DNA of 64,000 nt, taken from the NCBI RefSeq assembly GCF_002223055.1, contig NZ_NKFL01000006.1:496001-560000 (forward strand), given 5' to 3'. Below the pieces are notes generated by a model. The model did not search any database and had not been told where the DNA came from. It was given only the letters and a program-made list of their open reading frames with translations. Shown here piece after piece: positions 26,743 through 35,118 of this stretch. The DNA comes from Burkholderia sp. HI2500. Lineage in GTDB: Bacteria > Pseudomonadota > Gammaproteobacteria > Burkholderiales > Burkholderiaceae. Both the position numbers and the translations under genes were made by a program. Within the stretch, counting starts at the first letter, position 1. Each line of letters starts with the position of its first letter.

Positions 26743-27075
26743 CCGGCATCTTCACTCTTGGGGCCGCCGCCTTGGACGCCTGCAGTAGTCGATCTTCGAA
26801 CGAAATTTCCGCCTGAGCGACCGACGTCCGCGCCTCATCGAAGCCGCCGTTTGTCTCCCAGGCAAACGGTGCGCGCAGCAGTACTCCGCAGCAAATTCCT
26901 ACGTGCACCCTGATTCGCGCCGGTTAGCGTGATGCGTTTTCGCATGCGCCCGCCGGTTTCACCGCCGCCTGGCAGGCGGCCGCGTTCGCGCACGCCTTTC
27001 GTCGGCTCGCGAATCCCGGCCTGCCCGCCTGACGGCGGTCAACCGTGTTCTCCGGAACACCGCACAGGAGCCGCC

Positions 27076-27162
27076 ATGAACGACAGTGACAGTTGTCCCT
27101 TATGCCCGTTGCACGCACCGACCCTTTTGAACCCGGGTCGCAGGGACAATCCGGCCGACTAG
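27076..27162 (+). CDS. Short leader ORF, Asp/Pro/Cys-rich (28 codons)
   Basis: ATG 27076 follows an ideal CAGGAGCCGCC ribosome site. The peptide begins MNDSDSCPLCPLHAP and is rich in Asp and Pro early on. It contains a hairpin: TTGTCCCT at 27093-27100 pairs with AGGGACAA at 27142-27149, and inside it CGACCC at 27119-27124 pairs with GGGTCG at 27135-27140. Translating this ORF would melt the stem. In Salmonella, acidic/proline-rich mgtL-type leader peptides destabilise ribosomes at low Mg2+ and so control a downstream Mg2+ transporter. A similar role is an inference here, supported by the transporter that follows. Confidence 0.5.
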   Translation: MNDSDSCPLCPLHAPTLLNPGRRDNPAD

Positions 27163-27244
27163 CCTGACACGTCGTTCAGGCCCCGGACTGGCCCCGCGCC
27201 CACCACGCGGCCGGCAGCCTGCCGTCGCCGCACGGAGCCAGATC

Positions 27245-27382
27245 ATGAACTTCGGCCTTCTGCTGTCGAATCTCCCGCACGTCACGGAATCGCGCAACCG
27301 CTACGACGCGATGCTGATGCTCGACGCCCGTCCGCGGGTGTTCTCCCGCCTGTTGAACCAGCTGAAAGCGTTGATCCGCTGA
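27245..27382 (+). CDS. Small protein (45 aa) in the transporter leader
   Basis: ATG 27245 lies after CACGGAGCCAGATC (GGAG site). The 45-residue frame MNFGLLLSNLPHVTESRNRY onward, ending NQLKALIR, has an almost uniform G/C third position, a strong coding signal for so short a frame. The product would be a basic amphipathic peptide. No family was recognised. It sits between the first leader ORF and a strong hairpin (27407-27449), 121 bp before the NRAMP gene. It could be a regulatory peptide, a small modulator of the transporter analogous to MntS-type proteins, or a translated leader. Confidence 0.6.
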   Translation: MNFGLLLSNLPHVTESRNRYDAMLMLDARPRVFSRLLNQLKALIR

Positions 27383-27406
27383 ATGACGCACCGAGCGCGT
27401 CTCGGC

Positions 27407-27449
27407 ATGCGCACGTGCAACTGCCCGAGGGCAGGCGCCACGTGCGCAT
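27407..27449 (+). promoter_or_regulatory. Nested RNA hairpin upstream of the NRAMP gene
   Basis: ATGCGCACGTG at 27407-27417 pairs perfectly with CACGTGCGCAT at 27439-27449. Within the loop CTGCCC and GGGCAG form a second stem around a two-base loop. No T-tract follows, so it is not an ordinary terminator. It would be 54 nt upstream of the transporter start codon and could act as an attenuation or processing element. Confidence 0.55.
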
Positions 27450-27503
27450 TCCAAGACCACACGCTCATCGCATCGAATAACCATTAGCCGTACGGAACAC
27501 ATC

Positions 27504-29150
27504 ATGTCCACGCCATCCAACGTTTCTCCACCGATCGCCGTCGAACGCAGCGCCGTGCTCGACGAAGCCCACCTGGGCGACATCCGCGGTGCGCTCGGTA
27601 CGATCGCGCATCACGACACCGGCTCGCGCGGCACGTGGTGGGCACGCCTGCGCACACTGCTCGCGATCATCGGCCCGGGCCTCATCGTGATGGTCGGCGA
27701 CAACGACGCCGGTGCATTCGGCACCTACACGCAGGCCGGCCAGAACTACGGCACGACGCTGCTGTGGACGCTGCTGCTGCTCGTGCCCGTGCTGTACGTG
27801 AACCAGGAAATGGTGCTGCGCCTCGGCGCGGTCACGGGTGTCGGCCACGCGCGCCTGATCTTCGAACGCTTCGGCAAGTTCTGGGGCGCGTTCAGCGTGA
27901 TCGACCTGTTCCTGCTCAATGCGCTCACCATCGTCACCGAGTTCATCGGCATCACGTTCGTGCTGGATTTCTTCGGGCTGCCGAAGGTGGCCGGCGTGTG
28001 CGTGGCCGCGGCGTTGACCATGGCCGCGGTGAGTACCGGCGACTTCAGGCGCTTCGAGCGGTTCGCGATCGGGCTGTGCGTGCTGAGCCTGCTGCTCGTG
28101 CCGGTGCTCGTGTCGATCCATCCGCCCGTCGCGCAGATGTCGCGCGATTTCTTCGTGCCGAACTGGCCCGCGCACGCGAAGCTGTCGGACGTGATGCTGC
28201 TCGTGATCGGCATCGTCGGCACGACGGTTGCGCCATGGCAGCTGTTCTTCCAGCAGAGCTACGTGATCGACAAGCGCATCACGCCGCGCTTCATGAAGTA
28301 TGAGAAGGCCGACCTGTGGATCGGCATCGTGTTCGTGCTGATCGGCGCGGTCGCGATGATCGGGTTCAGCGCCGCGCTGTTCAACGGGCATCCGGAAGCC
28401 GGCAACTTCACCGATGCGGGCGGCATCATCGCCGGCCTCGAGAAGTATGCGGGCCGCACGAGCGCGACGCTGTTCGCCGTGGCGCTGCTCGACGCGTGCA
28501 TCATCGGCGCGGCGGCCGTATCGCTGTCGACGGCCTATGCGATCGGCGACGTGTTCAAGATCCGCCACTCGCTGCACCGCGGCGTGTCCGATGCGAAGGG
28601 CTTCTATCTCGTGTATTTCGGCATCGTCGCGGCCGCGGCCACGCTCGTGCTGATTCCGGGCAGCCCGCTCGGCCTGCTGACCGAAGCCGTGCAGACGCTC
28701 GCAGGCGTGCTGCTGCCGAGCGCGACGGTGTTCCTGCTGGTGCTGTGCAACGACCGCCAGGTGCTCGGCCCGTGGGTCAACTCGACGAAGCTCAACGTGT
28801 TCACCGGCGCGGTGATCTGGGTGCTCGTGCTGCTGTCGATCATCCTCACGGCATCGGTGATGTATCCGGATATCAGCGGCGAAGCGATCGTCGACGTGCT
28901 GGTCGGCGGCACCGTGCTCGCGATCACGGGCTATATCGCCACGGTATTGATCCGCCGCAACAAGCGCGTGGTCGAGCCGGCCGTCGATCGCTCGTTGCGC
29001 GACACGTGGCGCATGCCGCCGCTCGACACGCTCGAGCCGCAGAACATGACGGTCGTGACGCGAATCTGGATGGCCGTGCTGCGCGGCTATCTCGTGATCG
29101 CGGTCGGTCTCGTGATCGTCAAGGTGGTGCAGATGACGCTGCTGAAGTAA
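27504..29150 (+). CDS. Atypical NRAMP-family divalent metal transporter (NRMT-like)
   Basis: The 548-residue inner-membrane protein clearly has the NRAMP fold: GPGLIVMVGDNDAGAFGTYTQAG in TM1, PVLYVNQEMVLRLGAVTG in TM3, and about eleven to twelve hydrophobic segments plus a long C-terminal tail. The canonical manganese ligands are altered. TM1 has DAG (Asp68-Gly70) followed by Ala instead of DPGN, and TM6 has APWQ (243-246) instead of MPHN. Loss of the TM6 methionine is characteristic of NRAMP-related magnesium transporters. I therefore infer Mg2+ or another hard cation rather than Mn2+. The structured leader with two short ORFs suggests metal-responsive control. Confidence 0.85.
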   Translation: MSTPSNVSPPIAVERSAVLDEAHLGDIRGALGTIAHHDTGSRGTWWARLRTLLAIIGPGLIVMVGDNDAGAFGTYTQAGQNYGTTLLWTLLLLVPVLYVNQEMVLRLGAVTGVGHARLIFERFGKFWGAFSVIDLFLLNALTIVTEFIGITFVLDFFGLPKVAGVCVAAALTMAAVSTGDFRRFERFAIGLCVLSLLLVPVLVSIHPPVAQMSRDFFVPNWPAHAKLSDVMLLVIGIVGTTVAPWQLFFQQSYVIDKRITPRFMKYEKADLWIGIVFVLIGAVAMIGFSAALFNGHPEAGNFTDAGGIIAGLEKYAGRTSATLFAVALLDACIIGAAAVSLSTAYAIGDVFKIRHSLHRGVSDAKGFYLVYFGIVAAAATLVLIPGSPLGLLTEAVQTLAGVLLPSATVFLLVLCNDRQVLGPWVNSTKLNVFTGAVIWVLVLLSIILTASVMYPDISGEAIVDVLVGGTVLAITGYIATVLIRRNKRVVEPAVDRSLRDTWRMPPLDTLEPQNMTVVTRIWMAVLRGYLVIAVGLVIVKVVQMTLLK

Positions 29151-29277
29151 CGCAGGCCGTCTTCCAGGAAGCGGCGCCGGACCCGGCACCGCGCCGCAAC
29201 CCGCACATGCCGGCCCTCGAGGCCGGCATGTGCGTTTACGCGTCCGCTTGCGACATGCTGCGCACGCCGCGCGACCG

Positions 29278-30183
29278 TCAGATCAGCTCGAGCTTCGACG
29301 TCAGGTACGTGAGCTGGATCCGGTTCGCGACGCCGAAGCGTTTGCGCAGCTTGCGCAGGTGATAGTCGACGTTGTGTGCGCTGGTGTCGAGGCGCCGGCC
29401 GATCTCCTTGTCGGAGGCGCCTTCGGCGATGCCGAGCAGCAGCTCCTGCTCGAACGGCGTGAGCCCGTTCACCGCGCGTTCGCGCGACGTCGAGATCAGC
29501 TGCGGCGACGCGAACTTGTGCACCGACAGCCCGATCGACAGCGCCTGCTCGATCGTCGCCGGCGTGATCCATTCGCGCGTGCGGCGCGGCGCGGTGAAGC
29601 TCATGAACGCATGCAGCCGCGTGCCGGGCACGGCCATCGAATACATGATGCCGCTGCACATTCCGTCGTCGTGCATCGTCTGCAGGAAGCCGTCGAGCGC
29701 GGCCGGCGTCGCACGCGGGCCGTCGTCGCGCTCGCGGTGTTCGCGGCGCAACTGCTGCAGGTCCCACACGATCGGCATGTTGCACACGCGCGCGCCGAGC
29801 GTGCGCGGGTCGATGTCGTGATGGCTGTGCCGCACGTAGTCGCCGCGATAGGTGGCCGGCGTGAAGGCTTCGTGCAGGTAGAGACTTTCGACGCGCTCAT
29901 GCGCGAATTCGAGCGCGAAGTATGCGAACGTCGAGAAGCCCGTCAGGTGCAGCAGGCTTGCGACGATGCGGCTGCGTTCGGCCGTGCTCTGCGCGTGCGC
30001 GAGCGTATCGGCGACGCCGAGCTTCGGCGCGTGCGGCTGCGTGAGCTCGCCGCGCTTCACGTCGTCGCACCAGACGACCTGCACGGGGCGCTCCCGCAGC
30101 ACGTCCGGGCACGCGTTCAACCCGTGCGTCGGGCGGGGAAAGGTTGGGGCGACCGCTTCTTCATGCAATGCAATATCGGACAT
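29278..30183 (-). CDS. LuxR-family quorum-sensing-type regulator (solo) 1
   Basis: The 301-residue protein has an N-terminal autoinducer-binding domain (about 60-225) and a C-terminal LuxR HTH (LTPFEQELLLGIAEGASDKEIGRRLDTSAHNVDYHLRKL). Key TraR-type ligand residues are kept: Asp-Pro in DIDPRT, Trp in PIVWDLQ, and Gly in CSGIMYS. Start ATG 30183 is used because the extension to 30309 is charged and non-conserved. No luxI synthase is nearby, so it is a solo regulator. It is divergent from a second such regulator at 30467, with a 283-bp A/T-rich region between them. Confidence 0.88.
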   Translation of the reverse strand: MSDIALHEEAVAPTFPRPTHGLNACPDVLRERPVQVVWCDDVKRGELTQPHAPKLGVADTLAHAQSTAERSRIVASLLHLTGFSTFAYFALEFAHERVESLYLHEAFTPATYRGDYVRHSHHDIDPRTLGARVCNMPIVWDLQQLRREHRERDDGPRATPAALDGFLQTMHDDGMCSGIMYSMAVPGTRLHAFMSFTAPRRTREWITPATIEQALSIGLSVHKFASPQLISTSRERAVNGLTPFEQELLLGIAEGASDKEIGRRLDTSAHNVDYHLRKLRKRFGVANRIQLTYLTSKLELI

Positions 30184-30466
30184 GTGCCATCCCTCGGAAT
30201 CGACGCGCATCGCCTGGCGGCGGCCGTATCGTGTACGGCGTTCGTGGCGGTGCGATCGAGCATCGTGTGATATGCGCCGATCGTCATCCCTGACGAAACG
30301 CGGGGGCATTGTACAAAAATGCCTGTGTATGCGTAATATGCCGTAATACTAATGGCGGCGGAAGATTCCTATTCGCACGCCTATAACGAAGACCAGACAA
30401 TCCATAAAGAAAAGACCAGATCGTGACGGGGCGCAGTTTCACATATTGGGAAAGGGCGGGCTCCTC

Positions 30467-31300
30467 ATGACATATGCTGACGGCGCACCACGCGTCGAGT
30501 GGTTTTCGCAGGCCGATATCGCAACGACTGCGGCTTATTCGAATCAATATCAGGCAATCGGGCACGACGTTTTTACCGGCGCTCAAATTGAATCCGGTAA
30601 AACCGACCTTGCTCCGGTCGATTTCGCGCAATGCCATGCGCGCTTGCGGCAAATCGGTTTCAGTACGCTCGGTTATGGCGCTTTCGAAATGATCGGGCGG
30701 CGCATCCTGTGCGCGCATCTGTTGCGCGACCTCGCGCCCGCAACGTTCATGCAGCCGTTCATCGAAGGAATGCTCTACGAGAGCGACCCGCGGTTCGCAC
30801 AGGTGCGGCAGAGCGGCTTTCCGGTCGCGTGGCGGCTCGACGAGATCGAGGCGGCCGCGCAGGGCAGCGGCGACCGCAAGATGCTGGCGCTCGCCGGCCA
30901 TCTGCGCGCGCATGCGATGAATAGCGGCGTGCTGTTCGGCCTGTCGGCCCCGCGTCTCGATTTGCGTGTCGCGGTGAACGTGACGTCGGAGACGCACGGC
31001 ACCGACTGGATCGACGATCGCGTGATCGGCGGTGCGCTGTCGGTGAGCCTCGCGGTGCATCGTGTCGCGTTGCCGTTCCTCGAGGCACGCATCGCACGGA
31101 TGCGCGGCTTCGCGCTCGGCGACGAGCAGCAGCAGGTGCTCGACCGTCTCGTGCACGGGCTGTCCGACCAGGAGATCGCGAGCGCGCTGCGCACGTCGCT
31201 GCACAAGGTCGGCCACCATATCCGCTCGCTCGAAAAGCTCTTCAACGTGCAGAACCGCGCGCAGCTTGCGTATCTGGCGGCGCGCCGGCTGCCGTCCTGA
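30467..31300 (+). CDS. LuxR-family quorum-sensing-type regulator (solo) 2
   Basis: The 277-residue protein has an autoinducer-binding domain with Asp-Pro in YESDPRF, Trp in PVAWRLDE and Gly in MNSGVLF, and an HTH near the end (GDEQQQVLDRLVHGLSDQEI, then RTSLHKVGHHIRSLEKLF). Start ATG 30467 is preferred over an upstream TTG at 30446; an AAAGGGCGGG ribosome site precedes the ATG. It is 263 bp upstream of the AsnB-like gene in the same orientation and may regulate it. The two regulators share layout but little sequence, so they are not a recent duplication. Confidence 0.88.
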   Translation: MTYADGAPRVEWFSQADIATTAAYSNQYQAIGHDVFTGAQIESGKTDLAPVDFAQCHARLRQIGFSTLGYGAFEMIGRRILCAHLLRDLAPATFMQPFIEGMLYESDPRFAQVRQSGFPVAWRLDEIEAAAQGSGDRKMLALAGHLRAHAMNSGVLFGLSAPRLDLRVAVNVTSETHGTDWIDDRVIGGALSVSLAVHRVALPFLEARIARMRGFALGDEQQQVLDRLVHGLSDQEIASALRTSLHKVGHHIRSLEKLFNVQNRAQLAYLAARRLPS

Positions 31301-31563
31301 CGCGGTCCGTTCTCCGTTTTCCGCATGACCGATGATCGCCGGGCCGGCCCGTCCGTGGCCTGCCCGGCGGGGCACGTCGGCCGCGCGTACCGTCGTGATG
31401 CACGCACGCTGCTTGACAGCGTTTTTTTCGAGTGATTGCGGCATTCACCAGTGAATTATTGCTGATTTATTTCTTCGTAATATGGCTCGACCGTCACGCC
31501 GGACGGCGGGCCGCGAGGTTGCGCCATGCGTGACGGAACTGGTCAACAGGGGCAGACAAATCA

Positions 31564-33531
31564 ATGTGCGGAATCGACGGCTTTCTGAATAGCGTCGCCT
31601 TCGATGAGGAGACAGCGCGCGGCACGCTCGCGCGCATGACGGCAAGCCTCGCGCATCGCGGGCCGGACGGACAGGGGATCTGGGTCGATCCGGAAGCCGG
31701 CATCGCGCTCGGCCACCGTCGGCTCGCGATCGTCGACCTGTCGGTACACGGCCGACAGCCGATGGCATCCACGTGCGGCCGCTACGTCATGGTCTTCAAT
31801 GGCGAAATCTACAACCATCGCGAACTGCGCGCGGAGCTCGAGCGCGCGGGTCGCGCACCGGCGTGGCGTGGCCACTCCGACAGCGAGGTGCTGATCGCGG
31901 CGATCGTCGCGTGGGGTGTCGAGGCGACGTTGCGGCGCGCGACCGGCATGTTCGCGATCGCGCTGTGGAATCGCGAATCGCGGGTGCTGACGCTCGCGCG
32001 CGACCGGATCGGCGAGAAGCCGCTCTACTATGGCCGGATCGGCGACGCGCTCGTGTTCGCGTCCGAGCTGAAGGCGCTGCGCGGCTATCCGGGTTTCGAC
32101 GGCGCGATCGATCGCGACGCACTGTGCCTGTACCTGCGCCAGTCGAGCGTGCCCGCGCCGCACACGATCTATCGTGGCATCCGCAAGTTGCCGCCCGGCA
32201 CGTATATCCAGTTCGAGCATGCGCGCGACACGCCGCGCCTGCGGGCGTACTGGACGCTCGATCAGGCGATCGAGGACGGTCGCGCGCAGCCGTTCGAGGG
32301 CAACGCCGACGAGGCCGTCGGCCAGCTCGACGCGGTCTTGCGTCAGGCCGTCGCGCGGCAGATGGAGGCCGACGTGCCGCTCGGCGCGTTCCTGTCGGGC
32401 GGCATCGATTCGTCGACGATCGTCGCGCTGATGCAGGCGCAATCGTCGACGCCGGTCGATACGTTCACGATCGGCTTCCATGAAGCCGGCTACGACGAAG
32501 CCGGGTACGCGAAGGCGGTTGCGCGTCATCTCGGCACGCGTCATACCGAGCTCTACGTCACGGCCGACCACGCGCTCGGCGTCGTGCCGAAGCTGCCGTC
32601 GATCTACGACGAACCGTTCTCCGATGCGTCGCAGATCCCGACCTTTCTCGTGTCCGAGCTGACGCGCCGGCACGTGAAGGTGAGCCTGTCCGGCGATGGC
32701 GGCGACGAGCTGTTCGGCGGCTATACACGCTACTTCCTGACGCCGCGCCTGTGGCGCAAGCTGCATCGTGTCCCCGGTGCCGTGCGCGCACGGATCGCCG
32801 CCGCGCTGCATGCGTTGCGGCCCGATCATGCGGACCAGCTCGCGGCCGTCGCGCAGGGTGCATGGGGCGGCGTGGAGGCACGCGAATCGGCCGCGCGCAT
32901 CGGCGATCGCCTGCACAAGCTCGGCCACGTGATGACGGCCGAGAGCCGCATCGGGCTGTACCGGCTGCTGATGTCGTCGGTGCATCATCCGGAGCGCCTC
33001 GCGCTGTCGGGGCAGGAGCCGGCGACGCCGCTCGACACCGTATCCGCGTGGCCCGCGCACCTGAGCTTCGCCGAGCAGGCGATGGCGATCGATACGCTCA
33101 CGTACCTGCCGACCGACATCCTCGCGAAAGTCGATCGCGCGGCGATGGCCGTGAGCCTCGAAACGCGCATGCCGTTCCTCGATCATCACGTCGTCGAATT
33201 CGCGTGGCGCGTACCGGCGGCGGTGCGTTTGCCGGAAGGGCAATCGAAGGTGCTGCTGCGCCGGCTGCTCGACCGGTACGTGCCGTCCGCGCTGATCGAC
33301 CGGCCGAAGCAGGGCTTCTGCGCGCCCGTCGATCACTGGCTGCGCGGCTCGCTGCGGGATTGGGCCGAGGCGCTGCTGCGGCCGTCGCGGTTGCGCGAGG
33401 AAGGCTTCTTCGATGCGGCCGCGGTCGAGCGCCTGTGGCGGCAGCACGTGACCGGGCGGATGAACTGGCAGCACCAGTTGTGGACGGTGCTGATGTTTCA
33501 GGCGTGGCTGGAGGCGCAGCGCGCCGCATAA
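31564..33531 (+). CDS. Asparagine synthase (glutamine-hydrolysing), AsnB-like
   Basis: The 655-residue protein has an N-terminal class II glutaminase with catalytic Cys2 (MCGIDGF), the HRGPDGQG loop and FNGEIYNHRELR. A C-terminal ATP-binding synthetase domain follows with the PPi loop SGGIDSS starting at residue 278, SGDGGDELFGGY, and DRAAMAVSLETRMPFLDH. It could make asparagine, but this subfamily (MCGIDGF, about 640-660 residues) often amidates carboxyl groups of polysaccharide sugars or peptide products. Placement after two LuxR solos and upstream of an envelope-polysaccharide operon supports a specialised amidotransferase, but the acceptor is unknown. Confidence 0.93.
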   Translation: MCGIDGFLNSVAFDEETARGTLARMTASLAHRGPDGQGIWVDPEAGIALGHRRLAIVDLSVHGRQPMASTCGRYVMVFNGEIYNHRELRAELERAGRAPAWRGHSDSEVLIAAIVAWGVEATLRRATGMFAIALWNRESRVLTLARDRIGEKPLYYGRIGDALVFASELKALRGYPGFDGAIDRDALCLYLRQSSVPAPHTIYRGIRKLPPGTYIQFEHARDTPRLRAYWTLDQAIEDGRAQPFEGNADEAVGQLDAVLRQAVARQMEADVPLGAFLSGGIDSSTIVALMQAQSSTPVDTFTIGFHEAGYDEAGYAKAVARHLGTRHTELYVTADHALGVVPKLPSIYDEPFSDASQIPTFLVSELTRRHVKVSLSGDGGDELFGGYTRYFLTPRLWRKLHRVPGAVRARIAAALHALRPDHADQLAAVAQGAWGGVEARESAARIGDRLHKLGHVMTAESRIGLYRLLMSSVHHPERLALSGQEPATPLDTVSAWPAHLSFAEQAMAIDTLTYLPTDILAKVDRAAMAVSLETRMPFLDHHVVEFAWRVPAAVRLPEGQSKVLLRRLLDRYVPSALIDRPKQGFCAPVDHWLRGSLRDWAEALLRPSRLREEGFFDAAAVERLWRQHVTGRMNWQHQLWTVLMFQAWLEAQRAA

Positions 33532-33550
33532 CGCGGCGCACTGCGCGTCG

Positions 33551-33907
33551 TCACTCGTCGAGGCAGCGCATGCAGCGCTGCTTCGCGGCGTTCGAGTGCA
33601 GGCCGCGGCACATCGTCATCACGGGTCGCGCATGGCACGAAGGCGGATCGGCGGACGCCGCGGGCGACGCCTGCCGGCGTGCGCGCTCGGGCGGGGTGGT
33701 CGCGGCGGCATCCATTCGTCGCTGGCGTGCGGGCAGCGTGTCGCGCCCGGCGCTGCCCTCATCGGGATTGCCGGACGTCATCGACGCGACGTGCAGCGTG
33801 TCGTCGCTGGCTGCATGCGCAACGGGTGGCGGCGTGGCGCACATGAGCGCAACCAGCGCATACAGGCAGGCGACAACGGTTCGCGAAGCGGGCATCTTCA
33901 TGGTCAT
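33551..33907 (-). CDS. Small exported hypothetical protein
   Basis: The 118-residue frame starts MTMKMPASRTVVACLYALVA, a good signal peptide ending near AHAA. The mature part is Ala/Arg/Thr-rich with four cysteines in the final 30 residues (SCHARPVMTMC, then QRCMRCLDE). ATG 33907 and ATG 33901 are both possible. It is convergent with the AsnB-like gene. No family was recognised, and the arginine-rich composition leaves some doubt. Confidence 0.45.
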   Translation of the reverse strand: MTMKMPASRTVVACLYALVALMCATPPPVAHAASDDTLHVASMTSGNPDEGSAGRDTLPARQRRMDAAATTPPERARRQASPAASADPPSCHARPVMTMCRGLHSNAAKQRCMRCLDE

Positions 33908-34093
33908 TCCGTTCGTTCCGGGGCCGGCGGCGCGGAGGGCGCGCGGCTGCTGCGTCGATTGTAGGGACGACGCAGGCCGCGTGTCACGCCGGAATCCGTC
34001 GTCACGGGCATGGACGGTGGCATGGGCGGCGATGGACGCAGCGGGCGCGACGAAGCGTGACGCGTGACGCGTGAGGATGTTCGGCTGCCGGCG

Positions 34094-34127
34094 CGCAAAA
34101 GCGACCGCCGCCCGGAGGCGGCGGTCG
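34094..34127 (-). terminator. Intrinsic terminator of the winged-helix gene
   Basis: CGACCGCCGCC at 34102-34112 pairs perfectly with GGCGGCGGTCG at 34117-34127. On the minus strand the hairpin is followed by CTTTTGC. It lies 135 bp past the stop of the 34262-34660 gene. The rest of 33908-34261 contains only GC-rich repeats and no gene. Confidence 0.65.
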
Positions 34128-34261
34128 GGTCGCGACTGGCTGGCGGGCCGGGCGGCGTGCAGGCCGCGCCCGACGGGCGGGCCGCGAGGCGCTGCGGATC
34201 GCCGCAGCGCGGTGGGGGGAGCGTGGCCGGCGCGCCGCGTGCGGGCGGCGCGGGGGAAGCG

Positions 34262-34660
34262 TCAGGCGTAGTCGGCGGCCATCACGGCCTGCGGCGCCAC
34301 GCGCAGGATCGGCGCGGCTTCGTGGCGCTCGACGTGCGTCATCGCCGCACCGAACAGCACGAGACGATAGCCGACCGCATAGATCGGAATGATCCGCAGA
34401 TTCTTGTCGTGATCGAGCTGCAGCTTCGAGCGAATACGCGAGATATGGGTGTCGAGCGTGCGCGACGACACGCCGAGTTCACGACCCCACACGGCTTCCT
34501 GGATTGCCTGCCGCGGCACGACCTTGTTCATGTTGTCGAGCAGGAATTCGACGACGTCGAATTCACGCGGCGTGACATCAATGATCTTGTTGTCGATTTC
34601 GATCGTGCGGCGCACGAAGTTGATTTTTATGTTGTCGATGTACAGGTATTTGCAATCCAT
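34262..34660 (-). CDS. Receiver-less OmpR-type winged-helix DNA-binding protein
   Basis: The 132-residue protein consists of an OmpR/PhoB-type DNA-binding domain (DVTPREFDVVEFLLDNMNKV, RQAIQEAVWG, SSRTLDTHISRIRSKLQ, IYAVGYRLV) with no receiver domain in front. Start ATG 34660 has a GCGAGGG site. Codons in the first 40 residues are A/T-richer than in neighbours, consistent with acquired DNA. Such stand-alone domains usually act constitutively or through dimer partners. The 459-bp upstream region contains many repeats (see that entry), so the protein may bind there. The C-terminal 30 residues are Ala/Val-rich and not part of the fold. Confidence 0.8.
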   Translation of the reverse strand: MDCKYLYIDNIKINFVRRTIEIDNKIIDVTPREFDVVEFLLDNMNKVVPRQAIQEAVWGRELGVSSRTLDTHISRIRSKLQLDHDKNLRIIPIYAVGYRLVLFGAAMTHVERHEAAPILRVAPQAVMAADYA

Positions 34661-34883
34661 GGTGGCCCTCGCATGTCCATAAAGGAGTGTTTGCGGGTCC
34701 TGTGCTGCAACTTCCGGGCCAGGGAGTGGATCGCCGGAGATCGACAGGGGGCGGCGCCCGTGCAGGCGGCGCGGCAGCCTTGAATTTAAAAGAATTTTTA
34801 ACGGAAGGCGTGGGGCGTAGAGAAAAGGGGGCGGGACAACCGTGAAGGATTGTTACGTAGCATCGGCAGGCGACGTTACGGGC

Positions 34884-35046
34884 GTTACGTCCGACGTAAC
34901 GTGTCGGGCGAGGCGGGGGGCGCGGCCGGCGGAGCGTCGCCGCGGCCGAATGGAGAACCCTACATCGAACCCTACATGGGTCGATTGATTTTCTATACGA
35001 ATCAATGCGTTACGGGTATTTTTTTTGCCGACATCGAACCCTACAT
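34884..35046. repeat. Cluster of short direct and inverted repeats in a 459-bp intergenic region
   Basis: The stretch 34661-35061 has no gene but has structure. GTTACGT-CCG-ACGTAAC at 34884-34900 is a perfect inverted repeat, with further GTTACG words at about 34853, 34875 and 35009. GAACCCTACAT occurs three times (34955-34965, 34967-34977, 35036-35046). ATTGATT/AATCAAT forms an inverted pair at 34984-34990 and 35000-35006. Repeats of this size and spacing suggest a regulator-binding region, most simply autoregulation by the winged-helix protein. A repeat-rich origin or terminator region is less likely. Confidence 0.55.
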
Positions 35047-35061
35047 TGCCGGCCCCCCTGA

Positions 35062-35105
35062 ATAAAAAACACCGGCCGCGAGACGTCTGCGCCCCGCGGC
35101 CGGCG
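35062..35105 (-). terminator. Intrinsic terminator of the iorAB-type operon
   Basis: CCGGCCGCG at 35072-35080 pairs with CGCGGCCGG at 35095-35103. Reading the minus strand, TTTTTTATTC follows the hairpin (plus-strand AAAAAA at 35064-35069). It sits 14 bp beyond the stop of the large subunit gene. Confidence 0.85.
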
Positions 35106-35118
35106 TTTCGGCCCATCC

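Noticed and set aside
26743..27075. yybP-ykoY manganese riboswitch upstream of the NRAMP gene
   Set aside because: No conserved riboswitch core was recognised, and the leader is better described by small ORFs and hairpins.
31396..31420. GCACGCTGCTTGA sequence before the AsnB-like gene, resembling the RpoN site at 46532
   Set aside because: The -24 GG is absent and the -12 is TTGA, so promoter function is unlikely.
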